Origin: Geodermatophilus normandii
GTDB taxonomy: Bacteria > Actinomycetota > Actinomycetes > Mycobacteriales > Geodermatophilaceae
DNA: 64,000 bases
NCBI RefSeq assembly: GCF_003182485.1
Contig: NZ_QGTX01000001.1
Coordinates: 4,302,001 to 4,366,000 of the forward strand
Reading direction: 5' to 3'
Positions 34,859 through 44,632 of this stretch are shown here, one piece after another. The position numbers were made by a program, and so were the translations under genes. The notes under the pieces were generated by a model that saw only the letters and a program-made list of their open reading frames with translations, was not told where the DNA came from and searched no databases. Within the stretch, counting starts at the first letter, position 1; every line of letters starts with the position of its first letter.

Positions 34859-35881
34859 TCAGGAGGCCGGTCGTCGCCGGGCGAGACGGCCCTTGACCCG
34901 CGCGGTCACCTGCGGGGCGACGACGGCGGTGATCAGCAGGACGCCGGTGACGATGTTGAGGACGTCGGAGGGGACGTTGACCAGCTGCAGGGCGTTGCGC
35001 ACCGAGGCCAGGAGCAGCGCGCCGGCGATGACGCCGAGCAGGCCGCCGCTGCCGCCGAAGATGGACACCCCGCCGAGCAGGATCGCCGCGACCACCTGCA
35101 GCTCCAGGCCGGTGGCGTTGTCGGCGCGGGCGCTGCCGTAGCGGAGCGTCCAGTAGACGCCGCCGAGCGCGCTGACCACGCCCGTGGCGACGAACAGCCA
35201 CAACTTGGTGCGGGCGACGTCGATGCCGCTGAAGCGGGCGGCGTCCTCGCTGTTGCCCATGGCGTAGAGCGACCGGCCGACCGGGGTGGCGTGCAGGACG
35301 ACCGCGGTGACGACGACGAGCACCAGCAGCGGGACCACCACGGTCGGGATGCCGGTGGAGCCGATCGAGCTGATCGCCCACGTCGTCCAGGCGCGCGGGA
35401 AGTCGGCCACCGCCTGGTCGCCGAGGACGACGAACGCCAGCCCGCGGTAGAGCGCCAGCGTGCCGATGGTGACCGCCAGCGACGGCAGCCCGAGCCGGGT
35501 CACGAGGAACCCGTTGACCGCGCCGAGCACGCCGCCGAGGACGAGCACCAGCGGGACGATCGCCTCCAGCGGCAGGCCGGCGATCCACAGCTGCCCCATC
35601 ACCGCGCTGGACAGGCCGACCGTGCTGGCCACCGACAGGTCGATCTCGCCGGTGACCACCACGAGCGTCAGCGGCAGCGCGATGAGCGCGATGACGACGA
35701 CGTCGAGCAGCAGGAACCCGGCGTTGCGGGTGGAGGCGAAGCCCTCGACCGACACCGCCGCGACGACGAGGAACAGCACGAGGAACGTGGTGATGACGCT
35801 GCCCGAGGGCAGGGTCGGGCCGCGACGGGCGGGCGCGGCCGGCGCCGGGGCGGCCGGGGCGGGGGCGGTCTCAACGGTCAC
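34859..35881 (-). CDS. rhaQ: Rhamnose ABC importer permease (second)
   Basis: A 340-aa inner-membrane permease of the ribose-type CUT2 class with about ten hydrophobic segments after a Pro/Ala-rich N-tail. Landmarks are TGEIDLSVASTVGLSSAV near 82 and IFGGSGGLLGVIAGALLL near 283. The GTG at 35881 overlaps the upstream permease by 11 bp, so the two are translationally coupled. It probably forms a heterodimer with that permease. The rhaP/rhaQ letter is a guess from order. Confidence 0.9.
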   Translation of the reverse strand: MTVETAPAPAAPAPAAPARRGPTLPSGSVITTFLVLFLVVAAVSVEGFASTRNAGFLLLDVVVIALIALPLTLVVVTGEIDLSVASTVGLSSAVMGQLWIAGLPLEAIVPLVLVLGGVLGAVNGFLVTRLGLPSLAVTIGTLALYRGLAFVVLGDQAVADFPRAWTTWAISSIGSTGIPTVVVPLLVLVVVTAVVLHATPVGRSLYAMGNSEDAARFSGIDVARTKLWLFVATGVVSALGGVYWTLRYGSARADNATGLELQVVAAILLGGVSIFGGSGGLLGVIAGALLLASVRNALQLVNVPSDVLNIVTGVLLITAVVAPQVTARVKGRLARRRPAS

Positions 35882-36946
35882 TGCGGGCGTTCCTCCCCCG
35901 GAGGCGGGCGGCCAGGCGCAGTTGCAGCGCCCGGTCCAGTGCGATGGCGGCGAGGATCAGCGCGCCGACGGCGGCGTCCCGCCAGAACGGGTCCAGCCCC
36001 AGCTGGGGCAGCGCGGTGCCGATCGTGGTGAGCAGCAGCGCGCCGAGCGCGGCGCCGTAGACCGAGCCGCTGCCGCCGAAGATGGCGACCCCGCCGACGA
36101 CCGCGGCGGCCACGACGAACAGCTCCTGGCCGGTGCCGGCGGTGGTGTCCAGCGTCTGGAAGCGGGCGGCGTAGAGGACGCCGGCCAGCCCGGCGAGGGC
36201 CCCGTTGACGACGAAGGCGGTGAGCACCCGCCGGCCGACCGGGATGCCCGACAGCCGCGCGGCCTCCGGCGCCGAGCCGATGCCGTAGAGCTCGCGGCCG
36301 CTGCGGAAGGTGCGCAGGTAGTAGCCGACGACCAGCACGACGACGACGGCGACGAGGAACAGCACCGGGACGCCGAGCAGCCGCGCGGTGCCGAGGGACT
36401 TGAAGCCGCTCGGCAGGTCGGCGGCGTTGATCTGCAGCCGGTCGGCGCTGGACGCCCACAGCGAGTCGAGCCCGCGGAAGGCGTAGAGCGTGCCGAGGGT
36501 GACCACCAGCGAGGGCACCCCGGCGACGGCGACGATCGCGCCGTTGAGCAGGCCGCACACCGCGCCGACGGCCATGCCGGCGAGCACGACCACCACGAGC
36601 GGCAGGTCGGGTGCGACCACCAGCAGCGTGCCGGTGGCGTACGCCGACAGGCCCAGCACCGACCCGACCGACAGGTCGACGTTGCGGGTGACGATCACCA
36701 TCGTCTGGCCGGCCGCCAGCACGGTGAGGATCGCCGCCGACAGCAGCAGGTCGCGGACGTTCTGTCCCGACAGGAACCGCGGGTTGGCGATGACGGTGAC
36801 GACCACGAGCAGGACGAGCGCGGCCAGGATGCCGAGCTCGCGGGCGAGGACCAGGCGCTGCACCAGCGCGGCGCCGCGGCGGCCGGCGCGCTCGGGGGCG
36901 GCCAGCTCCTCCGGCAGCGGCGCGGGCGTCTTCGTGAGGGGCGCGC

Positions 36947-36950
<4 letters not shown>
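35871..36950 (-). CDS. rhaP: Rhamnose ABC importer permease (first)
   Basis: A 359-aa CUT2 permease paralogous to its downstream neighbour. It has about ten membrane segments from residue 38, [20 protein letters not shown] near 95 and [20 protein letters not shown] near 292. The GTG at 36950 overlaps the ATPase stop as GTGA. Its function is to form the sugar channel with the second permease. The division of labour between the two is unknown. Confidence 0.9.
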
Positions 36951-38491
<1,541 letters not shown>

Positions 38492-38508
38492 GACGACCAC
38501 CTCCGTTG

Positions 38509-38520
38509 TGAAACGATTCA
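38509..38520. promoter_or_regulatory. LacI-type operator candidate, downstream of the rhaT promoter
   Basis: TGAAACGATTCA is a near-perfect LacI-family palindrome (TGAAACG-TTCA pattern with the central CG). It lies between the -10 box and the GTG of rhaT, where a bound repressor would block elongation or clearance. Confidence 0.7.
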
Positions 38521-38537
38521 GACGGGCTGTGGCGCAG

Positions 38538-38567
38538 ACCATAGGGCGACGTTCCGAGACGTGTCAA
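38538..38567 (-). promoter_or_regulatory. Promoter of the rhamnose transport/catabolic operon
   Basis: On the minus strand, TTGACA (38567-38562) is followed after 18 bases by TATGGT (38543-38538). This is an excellent vegetative promoter, with transcription expected to start near 38530. A LacI-type site lies just downstream. Confidence 0.65.
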
Positions 38568-38603
38568 CGACCGGATCCACGTCCCGCACTGGTCGTTGAC
38601 ACG
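38560..38603. repeat. 13-bp inverted repeat joining the two divergent -35 boxes
   Basis: The arms CGTGTCAACGACC (38560-38572) and its exact complement (38591-38603) flank 18 bases. Each arm contains a TTGACA box, so the divergent promoters are mirror images and could be controlled together. Confidence 0.7.
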
Positions 38604-38624
38604 TTTCAGTCCAGGGGCGACCAT
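38596..38624 (+). promoter_or_regulatory. Promoter of the lacI-lutABC operon
   Basis: TTGACA (38596-38601), a 17-base spacer and a weak -10 GACCAT (38619-38624) face the LacI gene at 38679. The spacer carries a LacI-type operator. Confidence 0.5.
38597..38608. promoter_or_regulatory. LacI-type operator candidate over the lacI-lut promoter
   Basis: TGACACGTTTCA matches the LacI-family palindrome TGAAACGTTTCA at 11 of 12 positions. It overlaps the -35 box of the plus-strand promoter, so the regulator probably represses its own operon as well as the rhamnose genes. Confidence 0.6.
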
Positions 38625-38678
38625 CGGTCCCGCGACGGTGTCCCCCGTCACCACCCCGCCCCTGCCGAGGAGGACGCC

Positions 38679-39710
38679 GTGCCCGCGAGCATCCGCGACG
38701 TCGCCGAGCACGCCGGCGTCTCGGTCGGGACGGTGAGCAACGTCCTCAACCGCCCCGAGGTGGTCAGCGGGCCGACGCGCGAGCGGGTCCTCGACGCCAT
38801 CGCCGCCCTGGGCTTCGTCCGCAACGAGTCGGCCCGCCACCTGCGCGCCGGTCACAGCCGCACGATCGGCCTGGTGGTCCTCGACATCGCCAACCCGTTC
38901 TTCACCGACGTCGCCCGCGGCGTGGACGACGTCGTGGACCCGGCCGGCCTCGCGGTGATCCTGTGCAACTCCGACGACCGCCCGGAGAAGGAGTCCGCCC
39001 ACCTCGACGTGCTCGCCGAGCAGCGCGTGCAGGGCGTGCTCATCACCCCGACCGCGGAGCTGTCGCCGCACCTGGAGTCGTTGCGGCGCCGAGGGATCCC
39101 GGTCGTGCTGGTCGACCGGCGCGCGCCCGGCCCCGACCAGTGCGCCGTCGCCGTCGACGACGTCCTCGGGGGCCGGCTGGCCGCCGAGCACCTGATCGAG
39201 CGCGGGCACCGGCGGATCGCGTTCATCGGCGGCGCGTCGGGCCTGCCCCAGGTGCAGGAGCGGCACGCCGGCGTCGCCGCCGCCGTCCGGGAGGCCACCG
39301 GGGACGGCGACGCGCTGCTGGTCCTCTCCCCCGAGCACCTCACCGTCGCCGGCGGCCGCGAGGCCGCGGCCCGCATCGTCGGCCTGCCCGCCGCCCGCCG
39401 GCCCACCGCCGCGGTGTGCGCCAACGACCTGCTGGCCCTCGGCGTGCTCCAGGAGATGGTCCGCCAGGGCGTGCGGGTGCCCGAGGACTTCGCGATCGTC
39501 GGTTACGACGACATCGACTTCGCCGCGGCCGCCGCGGTGCCGCTGACCTCGGTGCGCAAGCCGCGCGCGGCGCTCGGGTCGCGCGCCGCCGAGCTGCTGC
39601 TGGACGAGGCGCGCGGCGAGGGGCACGCGCACGTGCAGGAGGTCTTCGAGCCCACGCTGGTGGTGCGCGAGTCGAGCATGGTCTTCCGGGACCGGGAGGG
39701 AGCCCAGTGA
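38679..39710 (+). CDS. LacI-family transcriptional regulator of rhamnose/lactate genes
   Basis: A 343-aa repressor. The N-terminal helix-turn-helix IRDVAEHAGVSVGTVSNVLN (residues 5-24) with the hinge-helix ESARHLRAGHSRTIG is followed by a periplasmic-binding-like effector domain containing VVLDIANPFFTDVARG near 67 and DFAIVGYDDIDFA near 273. The GTG at 38679 follows GAGGAGG. It diverges from the rhamnose operon and overlaps lutA by four bases (GTGA), so it is co-transcribed with the lactate genes. LacI-type sites lie in both divergent promoters. The inducer is probably rhamnose or rhamnulose or a phosphate of it; this is inferred. Confidence 0.9.
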   Translation: MPASIRDVAEHAGVSVGTVSNVLNRPEVVSGPTRERVLDAIAALGFVRNESARHLRAGHSRTIGLVVLDIANPFFTDVARGVDDVVDPAGLAVILCNSDDRPEKESAHLDVLAEQRVQGVLITPTAELSPHLESLRRRGIPVVLVDRRAPGPDQCAVAVDDVLGGRLAAEHLIERGHRRIAFIGGASGLPQVQERHAGVAAAVREATGDGDALLVLSPEHLTVAGGREAAARIVGLPAARRPTAAVCANDLLALGVLQEMVRQGVRVPEDFAIVGYDDIDFAAAAAVPLTSVRKPRAALGSRAAELLLDEARGEGHAHVQEVFEPTLVVRESSMVFRDREGAQ

Positions 39711-40480
39711 AGGTCGCGCTCTTCGCCACCTGCCTGGTGGACACGATCGTTCCGCAGGTCGCCCGGGCGACGGCGACGCTGCTGCAGCGGCTGGGCCACG
39801 AGGTGGTCGTGCCGCCGACGCAGGCCTGCTGCGGGCAGATGCACGTGAACACCGGCTACCGGCGCGAGGCGGTGCCGATCGTGGCCAACCACGTGCGCGC
39901 CTTCACCGCTGCCGAGGCGGTGGTGGCGCCGTCGGGGTCGTGCGTCGCCTCGATCCACCACCAGCAGGCGGCGGTCGCCCGCCGCGCCGGGGAGTCCGCC
40001 CTGGCCGACGAGGCCGAGGCGCTGGCCGCGCGCACGTACGAGCTGTCGCAGTTCCTCGTCGACGTCCTCGGGGTGGTCGACGTCGGCGCCTACTACCCGC
40101 ACCGGGTCACCTACCACCCGACCTGCCACTCCCTGCGCCTCCTGCGGGTCGGCGACCGGCCGCTGCGGCTGCTGCGCGCCGTCCGCGGCCTCGACCTCGT
40201 CGAGCTGCCCGGCGCGGAGTCCTGCTGCGGCTTCGGCGGCACCTTCGCGGTCAAGAACGCCGACACCTCGACGGCGATGCTCACCGACAAGATGGCCGAC
40301 GTGCTCTCCACGCACGCCGAGGTCTGCACCGCCGGCGACTCCTCCTGCCTGATGCACATCGGCGGCGGGCTGTCGCGGCTGCGCTCGGGGACGCGCACGG
40401 TGCACCTGGCCGAGATCCTCGCCTCGACGGAGGAGAACGTGTCCCCGACCCAGACCACCGCCCCCGCGGTCCCGGCTTGA
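39707..40480 (+). CDS. lutA: L-lactate utilisation protein LutA (Fe-S cluster oxidoreductase subunit)
   Basis: A subunit of the LutABC L-lactate dehydrogenase complex that oxidises lactate to pyruvate. The 257-aa protein carries two cysteine-rich motifs of the CCG family: TQACCGQMH near residue 42 and GAESCCGFGGTFAVK near 170, which bind an iron-sulphur cofactor. The GTG at 39707 overlaps the LacI stop (GTGA). Together with lutB and lutC it completes the route from rhamnose-derived lactate. It is a cytoplasmic or membrane-associated complex. Confidence 0.93.
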   Translation: MKVALFATCLVDTIVPQVARATATLLQRLGHEVVVPPTQACCGQMHVNTGYRREAVPIVANHVRAFTAAEAVVAPSGSCVASIHHQQAAVARRAGESALADEAEALAARTYELSQFLVDVLGVVDVGAYYPHRVTYHPTCHSLRLLRVGDRPLRLLRAVRGLDLVELPGAESCCGFGGTFAVKNADTSTAMLTDKMADVLSTHAEVCTAGDSSCLMHIGGGLSRLRSGTRTVHLAEILASTEENVSPTQTTAPAVPA

Positions 40481-40491
40481 GGGCGGCGCGA

Positions 40492-42000
40492 ATGACCACC
40501 TCTGCCGACCCGACGCCGCTGGCTCCGGGCGCGCCCCGCTCCGGGACGACGTTCCTCGGCCTGCCGACCGCGCCCCGCGGGGTCGGCCACCTGCGCGGCA
40601 CGCAGTCCTTCCCCGACGCCGCCCGCACGTCGTTGCGCGACGGGCAGCTGCGCGCCAACCTCGGCCGCGCCACGACGACGATCCGCGGCAAGCGCGCCGC
40701 CGTGGTCGCCGAGGTGCCGCACTGGGAGCAGCTGCGCCAGGCCGGGAAGGCGCTGAAGGCCGCCACCATGGCCCGCCTCGACGAGCACCTCGAGGAGCTC
40801 GAGCGGCAGGTCACCGCGCGCGGCGGCACCGTGCACTGGGCCCGCGACGCCGCCGAGGCCAACCGCATCGTCACCGAGCTGGTCCGGGCCACCGGCAGCG
40901 ACGAGGTGGTCAAGGTCAAGTCGATGGCCACCCAGGAGATCGGCCTGAACGAGGCGCTCGAGGCGGCCGGCATCGAGGCGGTCGAGACCGACCTCGCCGA
41001 GCTGATCGTGCAGCTGGGCGAGGACTCCCCCAGCCACATCCTCGTGCCGGCCATCCACAAGAACCGCTCGGAGATCCGCGAGATCTTCCGGCGCACGATC
41101 CCCGGCGTCGACCCCGGCCTCACCGACGAGCCCCGGCAGCTGGCGATGGCCGCCCGCACGCACCTGCGCGAGCGGTTCCTGCGCGCCCGGGTCGCCGTCA
41201 GCGGGGCCAACTTCGCCGTCGCCGAGACCGGCACGCTGGCGGTGGTCGAGAGCGAGGGCAACGGCCGGATGTGCCTGACGCTGCCGCAGACGCTCGTCAC
41301 CGTCATGGGCATCGAGAAGGTCGTGCCGCGCTGGGAGGACCTCGGCGTCTTCCTGCAGCTGCTCCCCCGCTCCTCCACCGGCGAGCGGATGAACCCCTAC
41401 ACGTCGCTGTGGGCCGGCGTCACCCCCGGCGACGGGCCGCAGGACTTCCACCTGGTGCTGCTCGACAACGGGCGGACGGCGGTGCTCGCCGACGAGGTGG
41501 GACGCGAGGCGCTGCACTGCATCCGGTGCTCGGCCTGCCTCAACGTGTGCCCGGTGTACGAGCGCGCCGGCGGGCACGCCTACGGCTCGGTGTACCCCGG
41601 CCCGATCGGCGCGGTGCTGTCCCCGCAGCTCACCGGCGTCGAGGACAACGCGTCGCTGCCGTACGCGTCGTCGCTGTGCGGCGCCTGCTACGACGTCTGC
41701 CCGGTGGCCATCGACATCCCCTCGATCCTCGTGCACCTGCGCGCCGAGCACGTGGAGGCGCAGCCGCGGCCCACCGCCGAGGCGGTCGCCTTCCGCGGGC
41801 TGTCCCGGGTGATGAGCAACCCGCGGCTCTGGCACCTCGCCCAGCGCGCCGCCGGGCTCGGCCGCTTCCTCGCCCGCGGGAGGCCGACGCTGCCGGCCGC
41901 GCTGCCGCCGCCGGCCAGCGCCTGGACCCGCACCCGTGACCTGCCCACCCCGCCCGGGAGGTCGTTCGTGCAGCAGTGGACGGAGGAGCACCGCAGGTGA
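40492..42000 (+). CDS. lutB: L-lactate utilisation protein LutB (ferredoxin-type subunit)
   Basis: A 502-aa subunit of the lactate oxidase complex. The LUD domain spans about 60-330 (VKVKSMATQEIGLNEAL near 140, VSGANFAVAETGTLAVVES near 235). Two 4Fe-4S motifs follow: CIRCSACLNVCPVYE near 344 and CGACYDVCPVAIDIP near 395. The C-terminal tail is the DUF3390-type extension common in LutB. The ATG at 40492 lies 11 bp after lutA. It is likely to pass electrons from lactate toward quinone; the acceptor is not visible. Confidence 0.94.
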   Translation: MTTSADPTPLAPGAPRSGTTFLGLPTAPRGVGHLRGTQSFPDAARTSLRDGQLRANLGRATTTIRGKRAAVVAEVPHWEQLRQAGKALKAATMARLDEHLEELERQVTARGGTVHWARDAAEANRIVTELVRATGSDEVVKVKSMATQEIGLNEALEAAGIEAVETDLAELIVQLGEDSPSHILVPAIHKNRSEIREIFRRTIPGVDPGLTDEPRQLAMAARTHLRERFLRARVAVSGANFAVAETGTLAVVESEGNGRMCLTLPQTLVTVMGIEKVVPRWEDLGVFLQLLPRSSTGERMNPYTSLWAGVTPGDGPQDFHLVLLDNGRTAVLADEVGREALHCIRCSACLNVCPVYERAGGHAYGSVYPGPIGAVLSPQLTGVEDNASLPYASSLCGACYDVCPVAIDIPSILVHLRAEHVEAQPRPTAEAVAFRGLSRVMSNPRLWHLAQRAAGLGRFLARGRPTLPAALPPPASAWTRTRDLPTPPGRSFVQQWTEEHRR

Positions 42001-42073
42001 GCGAGCCCGCGAGCTCACCGGTGGACGGGGCAGTGCCGCGAACGCGGCCGACGAGCGCCGGCGAGGAGGTCAC

Positions 42074-42694
42074 GTGAGCGCCCGCGAGGAGGTGCTCGGC
42101 CGCATCCGCACGGCGCTCGGCGAGCACCGTCCGGTCGTCGACGTCCCGCCGGTGCCGGCACCCCGGTCGCTGGCTCCTGCCGAGCTGCTCGACCTGCTCG
42201 CCGAGCGCGTCGAGGACTACCGCGCCACGGTGCTGCGCTGCGCGCCCGACGAGGTCCCCGCGACCGTCGTCCGCGGCCTGGACCTGGCGCTCGGCGGCGG
42301 CTGGGCGCCCGCCGACGTCGTCGTCGCGCCCGGCGTGCCGGCGGCCTGGCGGCCGTCCGGGTCTCCGGAGGACGACGGCCGGCCCGCCGTGCGGCTGGCC
42401 GCCTTCGCCGCGACGCTGACCGGCGTGGCGGCGGCGGTGGCCGAGACCGGCACCCTCGTCCTCGACGGCTCGCCGCTGTCGGGCCGCCGGGCGCTGTCGC
42501 TGCTGCCCGACGTGCTGGTGTGCGTCGTCGAGGCCGCCCAGGTGGTCCCCGACGTGCCCGACGCGCTGGGCCGGCTCGACCCGGTCGCCCCGCTGACGAT
42601 GGTCAGCGGCCCCTCGGCGACGTCGGACATCGAGCTGCAGCGCGTCGAGGGCGTGCACGGCCCCCGGACGCTGGTCGTCGTCCTCGCCGGCTGA
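42074..42694 (+). CDS. lutC: L-lactate utilisation protein LutC
   Basis: A 206-aa LUD-domain protein, the third part of LutABC. Landmarks are SAREEVLGRIRTALG at the N-terminus, AAAVAETGTLVLDGSPLSGR near 118-137 and SGPSATSDIELQRVEGVHGP near 178-197, which match the LutC family. The GTG at 42074 has GAGGAGG upstream; the 73 bp after lutB are read through in the same frame but contain no better start. Catalytic contribution within the complex is not resolved in the family. Confidence 0.92.
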   Translation: MSAREEVLGRIRTALGEHRPVVDVPPVPAPRSLAPAELLDLLAERVEDYRATVLRCAPDEVPATVVRGLDLALGGGWAPADVVVAPGVPAAWRPSGSPEDDGRPAVRLAAFAATLTGVAAAVAETGTLVLDGSPLSGRRALSLLPDVLVCVVEAAQVVPDVPDALGRLDPVAPLTMVSGPSATSDIELQRVEGVHGPRTLVVVLAG

Positions 42695-42760
42695 GCGCCC
42701 GCCGTCGGTCTGCCGTCGTCTCGCGCAGCCGGAGGCAGCCGCACGTCGGCACCCGGCGGC

Positions 42761-43114
42761 TCAGAGGGGCTCGGGGTACTGCGCGACCACCGCGGGCATG
42801 TCAAGCACACGGACGGTGGCGATGAGCAGGTCGACCGAGTCCTCCGGCAGCCAGCCGGGCTCGGCGAACACCAGCACGCCGTCGCGGTAGACCATCAGCG
42901 TGGGCGCCGAGCGCACCCCGAGCTCCGCGGCCAGCGCCACCTCCGCGTCGGCGTCGACCGCGGCGAAGGTCACGTCCGGGTGCCGCGCGGCGACGGCGTC
43001 GAGGACCGCGCTGAACGCGCGGCTCGAGCCCGACCGCGACGAGCGGACGTCGACCAGCACGATCCCCTGGGCCGACACCGTCGACGCGAACCCGGCTGCG
43101 GTGAGCGTCCTCAT
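42761..43114 (-). CDS. Thioredoxin-fold protein lacking active-site cysteines
   Basis: A 117-aa protein with a thioredoxin-like pattern: IVLVDVRSS then RSGSSRAFSAVLDAVA in place of the usual W-C-G-P-C segment, FAAVDADAEVALAAELGVRSAPTLMVY (in two parts: VDADAEVALAAELGVRS and APTLMVY, with the conserved cis-Pro), then VFAEPGWLP. Both redox cysteines are replaced by Ser, so disulphide chemistry is impossible; a binding or chaperone role is more likely. The ATG at 43114 has GGAGG six bases before it, better than the GTG two codons upstream. It converges on lutC and stands alone. Confidence 0.8.
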   Translation of the reverse strand: MRTLTAAGFASTVSAQGIVLVDVRSSRSGSSRAFSAVLDAVAARHPDVTFAAVDADAEVALAAELGVRSAPTLMVYRDGVLVFAEPGWLPEDSVDLLIATVRVLDMPAVVAQYPEPL

Positions 43115-43216
43115 GCGCACCTCCCGTCCGCCGACCAGTGTGACGCGGACGACGACGCACCGTGGGCCCGCAGCGGTCCGGTCCGTCGGGCGAGGGGCGC
43201 CCGGCCCCCGCTGCGC

Positions 43217-43236
43217 CGCCGACCTGCAGGTCGGCG
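43217..43236. promoter_or_regulatory. Perfect 20-bp palindrome before the GAF-SpoIIE gene
   Basis: CGCCGACCTGCAGGTCGGCG is a gap-free palindrome 63 bp before the GTG at 43300, in a 185-bp divergent gap. A small GTACG-CTC-CGTAC repeat follows at 43250. It could be an operator; no regulator can be named. Confidence 0.4.
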
Positions 43237-43299
43237 GGTGAGGGCTGCCGTACGCTCCGTACCCGGCGCCCGGAGCGAGGGGGCCGGGACGGAGCCGGA

Positions 43300-44598
43300 G
43301 TGAGTGGACCCAGGGAGGACGGGGCCGTCGACGTCGAGCGCGACCGCTACCGCTACCTCGCCGAGGTCACCGAGTCCCTGACGCAGAGCCTGGACACCGG
43401 TACCGCCGCCGACCAGCTCGCCCGCCTGGTGGTCCCGCGCCTGGCCGACTGGGCGACCGTCACCGTCCTCGCCGGGGACGGCGCACCGGGCAGCTCCGCC
43501 CGCGCCCACCGCGACCCCGAGCGCCTCGTCGACGTCGACACCTACCTGGCCGGCCGGATCACCGCACCGCGCGACACCGAGGCCGTCGCGATGGTCATGC
43601 ACTCCGGCGAGCCGGTGCACCTGCGCGGCATCGAGCCCGACCTCGGGCCGGAGTCGCTGCCCGAGGGCCCGGTGCGCGCTGCCTGGGAGCGGCTGGACCC
43701 CCGGTCGAGCCTGTTCGTGCCGCTCCAGGCCCGCGGCACGGCCTTCGGCGTGCTGTCGCTGGTGCGCTGCGGCGACCGGCCGCCGGCCGGGCCCGACGAC
43801 GTCGCCCTCGCCGTCGAGGTCGCCCGCCGCGGCGCGCTGGCACTGGACAACGCCCGGCTCTACGGCCGGCAGCTGCGCGTCGCCGAGACGCTGCAGCACA
43901 GCCTGCTCACCCCGCCGTCGCAGCCCCCGGGCCTCCAGGTCGCCGTCCGCTACCGGCCCGCCGTCTCGCAGGACCTCGTCGGCGGCGACTGGTACGACGC
44001 CTTCGACCGGCCCGACGGCGCGACCGTGCTGGTCATCGGCGACGTCGCCGGGCACGGGGTCGAGGCCGCCGCGGCGATGGCGCAGCTGCGCAGCGCCGTC
44101 CGGACGCTGGCCTACGACTCCCCCGACGGCCCGGCGGGAACGCTGGACCGGGTCGACCGCGTGCTCGCCGGCCTGCACGTGGGCACGCTGGCGACGGCGC
44201 TGGTGGGGCACCTGCTGCCCCGGGCCGACGGCGCGCCGGGCTCCCTGCTGCGCTGGTCGTCGGCCGGCCACCTGCCGCCCCTGGTGCTCGGCACCGACGA
44301 CCGGGTGCGGCTGCTGGAGACCCCGCCCGAGCGGCTGCTGGGCGCCGACGAGCTCGCGGTGCGCAGCGACCACGAGACGGTCCTCTGCCCGGGCGAGACG
44401 CTGGTGCTGGTCACCGACGGGCTGGTCGAGGTCGGCCGGCGGGGCATCGACGAGGGGCTGGCGGCGGCCGCGGACGCGCTGTCCGGGCTCGCCGCGCTGT
44501 CCCCCGACGCGCTGTGCGACCGGCTCCTCACCCGGGTGCTCCCCGAGCGCACCGACGACGACGTCGCCGTCCTCGCCGTCCGCGTCCTCGGCGCCTGA
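43300..44598 (+). CDS. GAF-domain PP2C (SpoIIE-type) serine phosphatase
   Basis: A 432-aa signalling phosphatase. Residues about 20-185 are a GAF sensor; residues about 205-430 are a PP2C_SIG domain with metal-binding Asp in DLVGGDWYDAF (near 227), VIGDVAGHGVEAAAAMAQL (near 246) and a terminal TDDDVAVLAVRV. Such proteins dephosphorylate anti-anti-sigma factors in stress or sigma-factor partner switches. No membrane helix. The GTG at 43300 follows GGAG. A PAS domain is absent. The RsbW-like kinase at 60655 could belong to the same network, but they are 16 kb apart. Confidence 0.9.
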   Translation: MSGPREDGAVDVERDRYRYLAEVTESLTQSLDTGTAADQLARLVVPRLADWATVTVLAGDGAPGSSARAHRDPERLVDVDTYLAGRITAPRDTEAVAMVMHSGEPVHLRGIEPDLGPESLPEGPVRAAWERLDPRSSLFVPLQARGTAFGVLSLVRCGDRPPAGPDDVALAVEVARRGALALDNARLYGRQLRVAETLQHSLLTPPSQPPGLQVAVRYRPAVSQDLVGGDWYDAFDRPDGATVLVIGDVAGHGVEAAAAMAQLRSAVRTLAYDSPDGPAGTLDRVDRVLAGLHVGTLATALVGHLLPRADGAPGSLLRWSSAGHLPPLVLGTDDRVRLLETPPERLLGADELAVRSDHETVLCPGETLVLVTDGLVEVGRRGIDEGLAAAADALSGLAALSPDALCDRLLTRVLPERTDDDVAVLAVRVLGA

Positions 44599-44632
44599 CA
44601 CCTCCTCCACGCCGCGGGCCGACCACGCGCCC

